Positions 10,162 through 20,945 of a DNA stretch of 64,000 nt are shown piece after piece. The stretch's first letter is position 1. Each line of letters begins with the position of its first letter. The notes beneath the pieces were generated by a model. It worked only from the letters and a program-made list of their open reading frames with translations, searched no databases and had not been told where the DNA came from. This DNA comes from Agrypnia vestita (taxonomy: Eukaryota; Arthropoda; Insecta; Trichoptera; Phryganeidae). The translations under genes were made by a program, and so were the position numbers. The stretch lies in assembly GCA_016648135.1 (NCBI GenBank), contig JADDOH010002038.1:204215-268214 (forward strand). The letters run 5' to 3'.

Positions 10162-10264
10162 CTACTTATTACAGGGCGGACCCACCACTACCGCCAGCTC
10201 CCTCTCATTACTAGCCCACAATGTGGCTGTGGGTTTGCCTCTACCTCTATTAAGTCTTCCATAC

Positions 10265-10345
10265 ATATTTGCCATACAAATAGATTCATCTCTATGAGAC
10301 TCCATAAATTATAATAATTAATGATCTTCTCTCTGTGGACGAAAT
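10265..10345 (+). repeat. Repeat family A fragment
   Basis: Contains the 'AGATTCATCTCTATGAGACT' variant of the family A core followed by the TAATAATTAATGATCTT tail seen in other copies. Confidence 0.55.
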
Positions 10346-10715
10346 CCATCATTGTGTTCTTAGAATACATGTATAAAAATATTCTTACAATATCTATAAA
10401 CCTGAAAAAGTGAAGAAAAAAAATGAAGCCCAGATGAAACACCACTAGGGGCGATGGGTTAATCTCATGTGTCCAAGAAGTGATGTTAACGGCATGATGT
10501 TGTGGCCTGAAGAAGAGGACTATGATTGTAAAGAAGTTTTAATGAATTCCTAAAAGCTGCAAATAATAACATTATTTCTGTGAAAGACAATATGACATCG
10601 TTTGCTGTGTAACGTACGAAATTTGCAGACTTATAAGAAAATTTATTTAAAATATTTCAAATAATCCCACAAAATTTATAGAACTTTTATGTATGTAAGC
10701 AATTATTAATTAATA
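10346..10715. other. Nothing recognised
   Basis: AT-rich sequence with scattered short frames; no motif or repeat boundary found. Confidence 0.4.
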
Positions 10716-10716
10716 A

Positions 10717-11075
10717 ACTAGCTTTAATCCATCAAAAATGACGGTACTTTTAAATGTCGGTTCCTACAGAATAAGTATTTTATTTCATTAAAAAAAATTT
10801 CGAAAAAAAATTAACAAAAAATTTGTTAATTTTTGAATTATGATGAATTTGAATGAATTTCAAAAAAATAATAATTTCGTAAAAAAAATTTTTTTCAAAA
10901 AATTTCCAAAAATAAAGTTTCGTAGAAAAAATTTTGGAAAAAATACTATAAAGAAGTTACGGACACTGCACAAAGTTACGAGGACAGACAGATAGACAGA
11001 CGGACGGACCGACGGACAGACAGACAGACAAATTAACATAATCTATATTAATCATGTATTTAAATTATCCAATTA
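10717..11075 (+). repeat. ACTAGCTGTAACCC-family repeat
   Basis: Starts 'ACTAGCTTTAATCCATC' plus AAAAATGACGGTA and ends in a long GACAGACAGACGGACGG run and ATTAACATAATCTATATTA. The interior is an A-rich low-complexity stretch (AAAAAATTT repeats at 10,790-10,950), so this copy has lost its middle. Confidence 0.65.
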
Positions 11076-11099
11076 TCGTGAACAACCGACACTATTGTA

Positions 11100-11635
11100 T
11101 TCATAATATTTCTTCATAATTAAAATATGTTCAGACAAATGTAATATGTGGCTGCTCAGTGCTCGAACCAAAGTTCCCGAATAATTTTCTTGTCATAATG
11201 CAAAGTATTATTGCATTAAGGTTACAATAATGGATATGCGTGACTTGAATTATGTCAGTGGGCTTAGTTATGTTACGTCTGGTACCTACATGTGCGCATT
11301 GTTTAATATTCGGAGCACTTTTTGAATGTGAAGTTCATTGTTGCTGTCTCTGGTTCTGCGAATGTAAATGTATATAAATTGATATTAATTTTGTTCTTAA
11401 TATAAAGAAGAGAAATAATAGAAACAAATTTCAAAATATAAAGGTATCATTACCAGAGGCAAAAATCTATGTATACTATGTCATGTAAAAGACTTTAGTT
11501 TGTTTTGTGGACTAGGGGATTGGTGAACGTAACACTGTGTAAAATAAAGTATTGTAAAATCCAAGAGCAAGTTTACAGAGCATTCACCGTATCAGAGAGT
11601 CTCAAGACTTTGGTCTGGAAAAACAAAAATATAGA
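11100..11635. other. Nothing firm recognised
   Basis: AT-rich. Around 11,515-11,545 the phrase 'GATTGGTGAACGTAACA' resembles the start of family A copies at 15.28 and 40.87 kb. No coding signal. Confidence 0.35.
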
Positions 11636-11639
11636 TACA

Positions 11640-12025
11640 TATTGAAAGTTAGATCAAAATATGACATACGCTGTAAAGACATGGGCTGATACTGTCCAAA
11701 GGACTCATCATAACATCTGGAATGAAGGTGCTGAGATCCATTACTGGAAAAACTCTACGTGACCGTGTCAGAAATGTAGACAAAAGGCAAACTTGCAAAA
11801 TAGAGGACATAGCATGATGGAATAGATCCAGAAGGAAATTCTGGAGGGATCACGTAACCAGAATGGACAGTGACTCATGTACATAGCAGCGAATGAAATC
11901 CCCTCTGGATGACGCCTATCGGGAAGACCACCGAAAATATGGAGGGATAGCTGGACCTCGTCATACCAGGAGGGGTAGTTTTCTGTAGCACAGATTAACA
12001 GATCTACTAAAAAAAAGAAGAAGAA
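11640..12025 (+). pseudogene. Non-LTR retrotransposon C-terminal fragment and 3' end
   Basis: The + frame from about 11,722 reads MKVLRSITGKTLRDRVRN, then a TGA, then RSRRKFWRDHVTRMDSD. This is the same region as the fragment at 54.81-55.04 kb (GKTLRNHVRN..YGHVQRMDS) and matches the post-RT segment of insect RTE/jockey-type elements ('RDRVRNxxIR...RWxGHVxRM'). Upstream, TYAVKTW corresponds to the 'YGxExW' motif, one frame away. A 3' end with an AAGAAGAAG tail closes it at about 12,025. Several stops and shifts make it a dead copy. Confidence 0.65.
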
Positions 12026-12039
12026 GAAAATTGTGTAGT

Positions 12040-12185
12040 TTGATCACTTAAGGCCAGCACATACAGATTGTTAGCTCTGGGTCACTCTATAAAGACATCC
12101 ATATACGTTTCCCATAGAAATAGCTTCGTCTCCGTGTAATTTTTCTTAATTAATAAATAAACAACAGTATAAACTTGAAGCTATA
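12040..12185 (+). repeat. Repeat family A copy (partial)
   Basis: Has GATCACTTAAGGCCAGC, TTGTTAGCTCTGGGTCA and ATAGCTTCGTCTCCGTG in the family order, then an AAGAAAAATTA variant tail. Confidence 0.65.
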
Positions 12186-12259
12186 AAAATGAAAAATATG
12201 TGTATACTTGCCCGAACATCTATAAAATAAACACATTATCCCGTTAATGCAGTGTTCAC

Positions 12260-12485
12260 TATAAACGATCGTTTTCTTCTTCTTCTTTTTCTCATTCGGC
12301 GAGATGACCGGATCTTCGCGATCCTAAGCGCCGATTCAATCTCTCTAATTTGGTCCATCTTGGAGATCACCCACCACCCATGTACATTCTCAGTAATCAC
12401 TTATTTCTTCAAGATATCTCCCTTACTTCTATCAACATGCCCAAAGCATGAAATAATTATTTTCCTGCGTGTTGTCTAATCCCTT
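12260..12485 (-). pseudogene. RTE-like retrotransposon C-terminal fragment (reverse)
   Basis: On the - strand the frame gives IISCFGHVDRSKGDILKK, a stop, then VITENVHGWW and MDQIREIESALRIAKIRSSRR. This matches the common insect non-LTR tail 'RWFGHxxRxxxxRLxxxV..GxxxxGRPxxxWxDQIRE'. It has a stop codon and no upstream RT domain. Confidence 0.55.
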
Positions 12486-12489
12486 TCTT

Positions 12490-13300
12490 TAATATACAAT
12501 TACTGTATAACAGAGGCATTCGTTCATAGTATTTTCATTTTTTATTGTATGAAAACCAACTAAAGCTACTCTAACAAAGTAAATTTAGACCAAGCAGTCA
12601 TAGAAAAGGAGGTTCGCTGATGAAAATACAGCATCATTACCAACGCACCAATGTTTAAAATATTCAATATTGCGATTATTTTCCTACATCATAATAAAAA
12701 AAAATTATACTTTTTACGTTACGCAATATCATCACTAAATCAACTTAAGCTAATCATTTTACGTTTTCCTCTGCCAGAACCTTAATTTCAAACTATTCAC
12801 CCTCTCCCCATCTAGACCGATATTCCTGTTCTTACTGTCCGCTTTCACCAATTCTCTAGATTGTGATTTATTTGATTACATGTGTATCTGTATAGATAAT
12901 ATTATATTAATGATTTTATATTTACTGATACGTAAAATAACGTAACTTTGTAGTCGATTGATTAAGTAATACCTACGGGTGTTTTCAAATATTTTTGTGG
13001 CTTTATGAGTATAATATAAAACTTAATTATTTTTAAAACTATTTATAAATTTTAAATAAATACAAGGAGTTTATGTTCATGTGTATTAAATTTTCTGTTA
13101 CTATGATGCGCCGAAAAGGGCGTGTAATCGTTGGCTTAAGGAAGAGTTGTAATGGAGAGGAATAAGTGTGTGAGCCAATAATCTAGCTCAATAATCCAAC
13201 GATATAAGGCATAAAGCTCGGAGTAGCTGTATGCGCAGAACAGGAGAGAAGAAGACTAGAAAACATTAGGAGAAGATTACATTTAGCAGCGGAAGGCGGT
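12490..13300. other. AT-rich stretch, nothing recognised
   Basis: No gene or repeat boundary seen. 13,100-13,300 is less AT-rich but shows only short frames (a CRNRREED-like phrase) without a family motif. Confidence 0.4.
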
Positions 13301-13303
13301 CTG

Positions 13304-13845
13304 ATGATTATGACGATGATTTGGGGACCACATGAGCTTAATTACTCACTTATGGTAGAGAAAGTACAAATAGTGTTTCTAAGATATCTCTACATGAGGG
13401 TACGGGCATTATCCTTGGCTTTACCCAACAGAGTTCTCCAGGGTATGCTTGGCTATTTTGTTGTAGTTTATAGACTAGAAGGATCACGCATTTTTATCGG
13501 TATGATCGATAATCCTGAAATTATACGGAACATTGGTTTGTATGTACCTGATAATTATCTTAGACAGCGCCAGCAGAGATTGTTTCACATTCCAATATAC
13601 AAGACCAACCAATGGTTATTGGAAGAGCTACTGCTATGCGGAACAATATTATCTCTGGACATTGATCTGTTCCATGTCTCTGAGAGGGTTATCCGAAGCA
13701 GGATTCTCCTACACCTTTGACATGAATGAATTTATATATGTTTGATATTTTGTTATTTGTATGTTTTCATACTTGTTTATAACACTTACGAATTAAAAAT
13801 ATGTTTTTAACGTAAATTTTTTATAAAAAATAAATAAATTGATTT
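13304..13845 (+). pseudogene. Jockey-type retrotransposon C-terminal fragment and 3' UTR
   Basis: A 138-codon frame (13,304-13,720) contains WGPHELNYSLMVEKVQIVFLRYLY, matching the 'VWxPHY..H...IE.VQ..FLRYL' motif after the RT domain, followed by 'LPN', a phrase like FIGMIDNPEI and VPDNYLRQRQQRLFHIP, typical of jockey-clade C-termini. The frame is intact over the tail but begins inside the domain, so the copy is 5'-truncated. An AT-rich 3' UTR with an AATAAATAAA end runs to about 13,845. Confidence 0.7.
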
Positions 13846-13849
13846 TCAT

Positions 13850-14280
13850 TGAATGTTGCATCTGTTATGTGGGTTGACTTCGACCTTGACTGACATTTCG
13901 GTAAATAGTCTTTGTTCATGTTCCGGCTCCGTCGCCACAATAGATACAAATATACGTAATTTAACAATGAACATTGAGTTATCCACTCTTCGCCTCATAC
14001 AACGGAACGGTGTCGACTCGCCGACTGTGAAAACTCCGTCATGAACGAAGTCATGAAGATGTACCACTTTCTCCAATGACATGTGCGTACTGCGGTAATC
14101 AGGCTAATGTTTCATCACCAGCCACTGTACACCTCATCTCGCGCCTTTGCAGCGTTTCCTCCTTTGACCTGCCGGCCACTGCAAACGGATGTAACCAAAT
14201 TTTCGAAGGCTTGAAAATGTTATTAATGAATGAAAATTTGAGAACAATTACTTTTACAAATAGGTTCTTTAGATAGACAT
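13850..14280. other. Less AT-rich segment of unknown identity
   Basis: Open frames exist on both strands (13,846-14,082 on -, 14,076-14,276 on +) but no domain, splice pattern or repeat match is evident. The - strand reading has a His/Trp-rich phrase (TCHWRKWYIF). It may be an old retroelement piece or unique DNA; I cannot tell. Confidence 0.2.
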
Positions 14281-14284
14281 ATAT

Positions 14285-14575
14285 TTGCTTTCATGTATGA
14301 CTCATAGTCTTCAATTTTTTTGTTCTTTTTATCGTTCATTTATTTAATTTGTTCATTTAATATTGTTTTATATTATTACATTTAATACTGTTCATTTATC
14401 TTAACTATGTTTTATTTATATTATTATTTTTTAATTATTTACTGTGAAACGTGTTTTGTGTTAAGTATATAAAAGTCCTTTTAATTTTATTTTACTGAAA
14501 AGGCCCAGTATGCCGTTGATTTATAAATAAATAAAATAAAATAAACTTAAAATTTCATACTTATTGTTATATTAT
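14285..14575. other. AT-rich stretch, probable retroelement 3' tail
   Basis: T-rich with repeated TTTATTTATATTATT and ending in 'AAATAAATAAAATAAAATAAA' (about 14,523-14,544), the kind of tail left by jockey-type elements. No coding region seen. Confidence 0.35.
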
Positions 14576-14589
14576 ATATTATCATCATT

Positions 14590-14815
14590 ATCTTCATCCC
14601 CTTATCCTAGTAGAGTTGGGGGCGATAAGATGCTTCCATATTCTCATGTCTTGCGCTGCTTCTGCATGAGTCAACCAGTCTAGACCCATTCTGTTTACAT
14701 ACACATTTTTTGTTGCTTCTCCCAGCTTAATTTGGAGCGACCCACCGGCCGTCTTCCTTCTGGGGTTGCCAAGAGGATTCTTCATAGTATTTTTTCCTCT
14801 GGTATTCTTATAACG
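14590..14815 (-). pseudogene. Non-LTR retrotransposon C-terminal fragment (reverse)
   Basis: The - frame reads ILLATPEGR-like and NPLGNPRRKTAGGS, then LGLDWLTHAEAAQDMRIWK. This fits the 'GRPRxRW.D.I..D........A.DR..WR' tail of RTE-type elements with a shift in the middle. No RT domain is attached. Confidence 0.45.
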
Positions 14816-14822
14816 TATCCAC

Positions 14823-14837
14823 GGGGGGGGGGGGGGG
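14823..14837. repeat. Poly-G run of 15
   Basis: Fifteen consecutive G between ACC-AC and AGTGAG; a mononucleotide run likely to vary in length and to trouble sequencing. Confidence 0.95.
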
Positions 14838-14849
14838 AGTGAGCAACAA

Positions 14850-15175
14850 TACTACTCATGTGTGAGAATATAGACAGGGACTAAGTATAGGTTGAAATAA
14901 ACTGAATCCCAGATAGCCTCAATAGGTAAAGTTGGTTAGATTAGGTTAGGTTAGGCCTATTATCCTAGAGATATTAAATTCTCTCCAAAGTAAGAAGAAC
15001 CTTTATGGTCAGTAACATAGGATGTAAAAAGCGACTGGAAACTACCCCATTAAAGGCCTAAGTTGCACTCCAAGAACCAGCAAAGATGAACACATCTCAA
15101 CTTTCGAAATGCTGGACTTTTCTGCAAACGAGATGGGTTTGAAACTACGAAGAAAGGATAGAATTAATTAATTAA
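14850..15175. other. Nothing recognised
   Basis: Contains a short TTAGG-type run (GATTAGGTTAGGTTAGG at about 14,940-14,956), only three units. No coding signal. Confidence 0.4.
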
Positions 15176-15179
15176 TTAT

Positions 15180-15575
15180 TGTTTATTATCCCACTTATAT
15201 AGAAGTATTATTAAACGAAAGATTCTCAGATTTGAGCGTATATAAAACTTTCAAAATTTGATAATGTTTGGATAATCTTACGATGGAATTGGTGAACGTT
15301 GCATTGTGTAGAGTACCCACTTTAGCCAGCTCTTGTAGGTTGTGAATCCTGGGTCATCGTATAAAAAGACTTCCACACACGTTTCACATACCTATTCATA
15401 GCTTCGTCTATGTGAGACTTCTATAATGAATCTTAATTAAGAATTAGAATAATTCTTTTCATTTTTCAAGATGCACATTTATTATATTGCATTGAGGAAA
15501 GTAAACTGGCTCTGCACCTACTTCCACGATACGAAACATCTGTACTGAAATTGTGATCAAAATGGGTACTTTTCA
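15180..15575 (+). repeat. Repeat family A, best copy
   Basis: Order of landmarks: TTTCAAAATTTGATAATGT, CGATGGAATTGGTGAACGTT, GCATTGTGTAGAGT, CAGCTCTTGTAGGTTGTGA, TCGTATAAAAAGACTTCCA, TAGCTTCGTCTATGTGAGAC, TTCTATAATGAATCTTAATT, TTTTCAAGATGCACATTTAT and ATACGAAACATCTGTACTG. The same order is found at 28.45 and 40.84 kb and in parts at 0.4, 10.3 and 12.1 kb. No open frame, no TIR and no tRNA-like head, so the class is unknown. Confidence 0.75.
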
Positions 15576-15947
15576 AAGAGCACACAAATTATTGGTAATT
15601 GGTAATTGAAAAATGAAAGCGGTGTTAAAGAGAACCGCGCACAAATACGAGTCAATATGGTAGTTTTATTCCTTCTTCCACAGACTCGGCAAATATATCA
15701 AGTTGATGGTTACGCTGTTCTGCTTCCACACATGGAAGATGAGCCTCCATGTTTACACAGCTAAGTGGGTACTTAGTGAAGATGTGGCAAAAACAAACAC
15801 CGTAAGAGTTAACTGATTTTCCTCATTTTCCACCGTCAGTTTTACTGTTTGTTTTTTTAGGCTTCACGATTAAGGTTGCCGTATTTACTTGTTGTTGCCA
15901 AGACTATAATATGTTCATTAATACTTTATAATTCTGTTTTTTATATT

Positions 15948-16492
15948 ATAAAAAAGTAACCATAAAAACCAAGTTTTTATTATACTGCCTTTCTTTGTAA
16001 AATATAACAACAATTAAAGACGAATAAAAAAAACATATAAAATAACACTAAACTTACAGTAATTTAATATATTTCTAAAATGTCACATGTTTTGAGCTTT
16101 GATAAGACACTTCATGCTTTGAAGATTAAATTCTAAAAACATTTGTCAGTCAATTTGGATTTTCGACGTTTGTAGTGAAGTACCTATTATGTATACCGAC
16201 GGAGTTATTCAAATTTAGAAAATATTCCGCGACGTTATCGGGCCGCCGTTGCTAGAAATCAAATCCAATTTGAAAAAGTCAATAAAATTTCTAAAAATCC
16301 GAAATTATGCTATAATTATTAATTTTAGTAACGAAAATTTCATAAATCTTCTTGATCGTCGCCACGAGTCTACTTGCCAAGTTTCAGCTCGATTGGATCA
16401 CGAGAAAAGGGTTAAAAATCGATCCAAAGTTTTTTCGACGGCAAGCAAGCAGACGCCACGAGTTTAAAGAAAGGAAGTAAAAATAGGTATTT
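15948..16492 (-). mobile_element. Family B MITE-like element (best full copy, reverse)
   Basis: Bounded by AAAGTAACCATAAAAACCAAG at one end and CACGAGTTTAAAGAAAGGAAG at the other. Family B copies carry a CTCCCTTT/AAAGGGAG pair inside both ends, a conserved block 'GTGATCCAATCGAGCTGAAA' and a GC-rich CGCGACGTTATCGGGCCGCC. Six copies occur here (15.9, 27.0, 51.3, 52.2, 54.3 and 58.4 kb). They have no transposase, so they are nonautonomous; the superfamily is not clear from the ends. Confidence 0.75.
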
Positions 16493-16671
16493 TTTTGGTA
16501 CTCGCTTTTTGGATAAATTTTACAGCAGGTTAGCAAATTTCAGAAGAACCAATTTTCCAATATTCACGTCTGCGAAAGACCAACAATCTGTCAGATAAAC
16601 TTATCTTAATATTTTTTACAGATTTTCAAAAAATGTGCAAATTTTTTCGCCTATTAAAAATATCAAATTTA

Positions 16672-17095
16672 TTTCGCTGTAACCCATCAAAAATGACGGT
16701 AATTTTACATGTATTTTTTTTTTTGAAAAAGAAAGAATGAAAAATTTCTTAAATAATTAATATTTTAAATTAAATAAAATGAGAAAATAAAATTTTCGCT
16801 ACCAGAAATCGAGCCCGAGCTCTCCGGATAGGAGTCAGATACTCTTACTAAAGCAGAAGACGCCACAGGTTGCGAAGATATCGTTTATTAATCAACTGTT
16901 TGCGTTTTTGCTAAGTTTTATATATGTAGTCTATTTTTCAAATATACGGTGGTGGCGTCTTCCGTACGTCTCATCGTTCAAGTGATCGCAAGGAGTTGAA
17001 GCACCATCTGCGGCCGTTTTTAATTCGGTTTTTTAGCCACAAATTTGAACGAAATTATGGACGGACAGACAACGAAATTATTATAATCTATTGAT
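16672..17095 (+). repeat. ACTAGCTGTAACCC-family repeat
   Basis: Begins CGCTGTAACCCATCAAAAAT, ends GGACAGACAACGAAATTATT. On the - strand at 16,800-16,862 a tRNA-like head with an A box (TTTAGTAAGAGTATCTGAC) and B box (GGGCTCGATTTC) can be seen, supporting a tRNA-derived component. Confidence 0.65.
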
Positions 17096-17099
17096 TGAT

Positions 17100-17700
17100 G
17101 GATAATACTATATTATTTACGATACTAAGATATTTCCTTCAATACTCTGATATAATTATTATTGAGGTTTTCACAATAGTTCACAATCTTTCGATTAGAA
17201 TTTTCTGGGATATTCTTCCGCGTGTAAATAACCTTTCTTGCCAGAACATATGGAAAAATATCTCAGAAAACTGTAATCAGAATATTTAATTTTTATTTAA
17301 CAAGCGTTTATAACTATTTATGTTATAACTGACCACTCAACCATCTAAATCACCATTAAAACTAATTAATCATATTAATTTGCAAGAACTATAAGGGGTT
17401 AGAACGCTTAGATGTAAAACTATAATTATTTACGTAGATAATATGTAGATGTAGATTGTATGTAATGATTAAAACATTTGTTCTGATGCGCTACCCAGCT
17501 TTTTGTGCCTAAATCCTTTTTATCTACTTACAAGGATATTTTAAATTTTATTATTTCGAGATGTTGGTATATCGGAAATGTGGCTTTCGGGAACCGGAAG
17601 TCAGTTTATCGGAGAATTGGCAATCAAAAAGTTAGCTTGAACCTTTGACCTCAATCTCCTGAAAAATAGACATTTATAAGTCATCATCATTTAGCCAGCT
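17100..17700. other. AT-rich stretch, nothing recognised
   Basis: Short frames only; no repeat boundary or motif. Confidence 0.4.
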
Positions 17701-17712
17701 AATGGATACATA

Positions 17713-17900
17713 TTGAGTAGCTTGTTGACGTAGTGGTTATAACACTCACCTAGTAATCGATCTCCATTCCAGAACACCAGCAAGTTAGACCTAATTTCAT
17801 AGCATAATTTATTCATTAGTTCCTTTTGAAAAGGAACTAAACGCTTATATTCTTCTATTTAAAAAAATTATAAAACTTCTATTTAAAAAAATAATAATGT
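17713..17900 (+). repeat. tRNA-derived SINE copy
   Basis: Starts AGCTTGTTGACGTAGTGGTTA (A-box region), then 'AACACTCACCTAGTAATCGA', a degraded B box, and the SINE body 'CAGCAAGTTAGACCTAATTT'. The same family is clearer at 26.14-26.34 kb (-) and 56.65-56.83 kb (+). Confidence 0.65.
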
Positions 17901-17904
17901 GCTT

Positions 17905-18400
17905 GCACTTCGTATTCATTAGCTTACACATATACATAAGCTTTACAGCTACAAGTTTCTAAAGCATTGTATTATATAAAGTTTAAATTAATCAATTCAA
18001 TCAGCAAATATATGCTTAGTGTTTACTTAATTCTGCAAACATCATAATCTGTATTATTAAACTCTCGAAAAAAGTGAAAAGACTTGCGACATAAGTGAGC
18101 AGCGTATACGTAATGTTGAAGTGAGTATCATTAATTCTAATACAGGAAATCTTAAACTAAAAACACAGAAACGGGAAAAATATTTTATAACCAATATTTT
18201 AATAATATATGAATAAACGTATATACGTATATGTAATAGACAACGTCTCTACGATTTGAATACAGATTACTCTAGCATATTTAATTTTTTTCTGAAAACG
18301 TTTTATTTAAAATGAAGTAGTTCGTTTTTCTTTTTGACAAATATATCTGTATATCATTTCAATATCGATTAATCTGCATCTATTGGACAATCGACATTTA
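17905..18400. other. AT-rich stretch, nothing recognised
   Basis: No coding or repeat signal I can support. Confidence 0.4.
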
Positions 18401-18405
18401 ATTAC

Positions 18406-19075
18406 TTGATACATATAAATACTATAATGCATGTCCATGCACTACTCCAATATGGAATCATTGGATGGGGAGGGGCGTATAATAACATCATAAACACAGT
18501 GAAAGTAATCCAAAAGTCAATTATAAAAGTAATATTAAAAAAAATAAAAACCTTCTCTACACTATTACTTTTCTCTAAATTCCAAGTTCCAAAATTAGAG
18601 AATGTTTACAAAAAAACGTCAATTATACAGCTAATTAAAGAAAATATAACTGCTTAATTTGAAAAAAACACATCATTAAGATTCAAAAATAATTTTAAAA
18701 TCCCAAAATATGATACCAAACTGTGTCAACAAAACTACATATACTTGGGCATAAAAAACTTTAATAACCTACCTACAGATATTAAGAAAATCGATGACTT
18801 ACAACAATTAAAGAAAAAAATAAACCAACACTTTAGATCGATACAATTTGACAATGCATAACAAGACATATAGCTAAGGAACAAATAAGCCAAATCCAAA
18901 ATAAACTAATAAAGTGTAAGCCCCTCACCAAGCACATGAGCAAGTCTCATTTTTGGAGAGGCAAAGCAATAAAATAAAATGTATCTAAGTAGATTGTAAT
19001 AGACAAATGAATTATGATTTAAATGTTGTTTTAATATTAAATAATAAAAAAATAAAAAAATAAAATAAAGGATAA
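18406..19075 (+). pseudogene. Jockey/CR1-like retrotransposon C-terminus and 3' end
   Basis: The frame reads ALLQYGIIGWGGAYNNIINT, the classical post-RT motif 'QYGIxxWGG...I...Q......I', then a stop at 18,655, and after it YLGIKNFNNLPTDIK and a basic end near 18,860, again typical. A 3' tail of AATAAAAAAATAAAAAAATA (about 19,042-19,067) ends it. The copy is 5'-truncated and carries one stop. Confidence 0.75.
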
Positions 19076-19079
19076 TATT

Positions 19080-19535
19080 TAGCAAGCTACTACCAAACTT
19101 GCTCAATATTCCTGTTTTGAGATAGGTAGCCTATTTCAGTATTATTTCAACCATTTAAGTATTGTCCCCTGATTAAGTCTGTCCTTCATTTTACTAAGGA
19201 TATCACGGTGTTGGAAAAATTTCTTAATTATTATAATATGAAATATATTACGTCGGAAACATGTAAGGGATCATTTAATCTCAAGACTATTAATAAAATC
19301 TGGCCTGAAAATTAACCAAGTATTTAAAATAATTAATTGTTTAATTTTCTCTATTTAATGGACTCAATTAACCGATTACGGTATATTATTCTGGGAAAAA
19401 ATAGTGAACCTCTGATTATTCAGTGGAGAATTATCATCATTATTCAACATAAATATTTAAGCCGCTGACATTCTTGTAGGAAAGGAAATTTATACTACTG
19501 AGCCATTTAAGTACTTCAAAGATCGTCATGATCAT
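19080..19535. other. Nothing recognised
   Basis: AT-rich sequence without coding or repeat signals. Confidence 0.4.
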
Positions 19536-19640
19536 GACGGATGTGCAAAAAATTCCATATTGACTTTTTTGGATCGTTTTAAAGTGGAAAAAAGAAGCCA
19601 TCTAATGGTTTATAAAAAGTATATTTTTTCTCATTAATTT

Positions 19641-19675
19641 AACCGTCGTTATACTAAGTCGGTATAACGACGGTT
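19641..19675. repeat. Perfect 14-bp hairpin
   Basis: AACCGTCGTTATAC (19,641-19,654) is followed by a 7-base loop and its exact reverse complement. It lies just left of a wider inverted pair, ATCGTAGAACAA (19,687-19,698) and TTGTTCTACGAT (19,888-19,899). It may be the core of an old foldback element. Confidence 0.75.
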
Positions 19676-19904
19676 CTGATTTGCGATCGTAGAACAAATA
19701 GAAAAAGTCGTTGTACTGTGCTGACTATATTTGAGGTTTGGAAGGTATCAACTTTAAATAACTAACCCAAGTTTCAAAGGAAAATTTTCTGTAGTTATTG
19801 AGCTATGACAAAGTGTCTTGATACTCTTTATCTAAATAAAACATCAAAATGCTCTCCTGCAAACTTGAGAAAAATCACATGCGTCATTGTTCTACGATTG
19901 AGAC

Positions 19905-20700
19905 GGGATATAAAAACGATTAGACTTTTTTAGTTAAACTATGATTTCTGAAATTTGCTATGACTAATTTACATGGGACAAACAAAGTTTAAAGTAATAA
20001 CGTTTGAATAAACTTTTAAACATTGGTTAAGTTAACAAAAATTTGATCTTGTTAGATGAAAGGTCATAGTGCTTTTCTAAAACATGTTTAGCTTAAAGTT
20101 TCACAGAAACTCCTGAGTAAGTTTTGTAATTATAAATTTGAGAAAACTAACATCTTTATATAATTGTTAGGCTTCTTTTTATTAATTACTAATACGTAAT
20201 AAAGTAAGTTAAATTTTCACAAAAAAGTTATCATTTTACGTCAAGAGTCAACCTAATGTGTAAAATTTATATACATGTGTTGTAAAGGGACGTGTATACC
20301 CAGGTTAAATTTAATTGTCAGCCTGAAAATATTATAAAACCAGGCTTAAGAAGACATGGCGTCTTTGTAATAAGATCCACAACACGATCACGAAAAGGTG
20401 ATATATGAAATTGTAAACATTTTAAGTGTTGAAACATGAACACTGAACTACACACCCATGGAGGATTAGCCCTTTCCAGGAATAGTACTGGAGATTACTT
20501 GGATAGTAAATAATCAATCCTTATTGTAAAATAAACATGCGTTCAAAAAGCTCATCATTTAAGGGTTGGTTAAGGATATATTATTATAGTCTATTTGAAG
20601 ACAGCCATCAAGCATATTGAAGTCAACAAGTTGGAGACAAATAGTAAGTAGCCACTGGATCACGACCCCTCTGTTGAAAACTAAAACTATCTAAAACAAT
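19905..20700. other. AT-rich stretch, nothing recognised
   Basis: No gene, repeat end or structured element identified. Confidence 0.4.
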
Positions 20701-20714
20701 TAAGTTATTTATAA

Positions 20715-20945
20715 TTCCGATTATAATTATTTCGTTGTCTGTCCGTCCGCCGTCTGTCCCCGTAACTTCTTTATAGTAAAAAAAATCTTTTTACTTTTTA
20801 GTAATTTTTAAAAAAATTTTTTTTGTTTCCTTTTTGGTATTTTTTTCTTTTTATATAAATAAACAGACACATATTCCTTTGAATTCGACAAGTATGTGTA
20901 CCGTCAGTTTTGATGGGTTACAGTTAGTTGCATATACGCGTGTAG
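20715..20945 (-). repeat. ACTAGCTGTAACCC-family repeat, reverse copy
   Basis: Reads, on the + strand, AATTATTTCGTTGTCTGTCC at one end and ACCGTCAGTTTTGATGGGTT plus ACAGTTAG at the other; the reverse complement of the family ends. The interior is a short T-rich remnant. Confidence 0.65.

Noticed and set aside
14823..14837. Poly-G tract as a G-quadruplex or regulatory site
   Set aside because: A single mononucleotide run; nothing near it suggests function.
14936..14958. TTAGG-type telomere-like repeat (also CTAACC near 56,449)
   Set aside because: Only about three units each, inside ordinary repeat-rich DNA; far too short for a telomere or an internal telomeric array.
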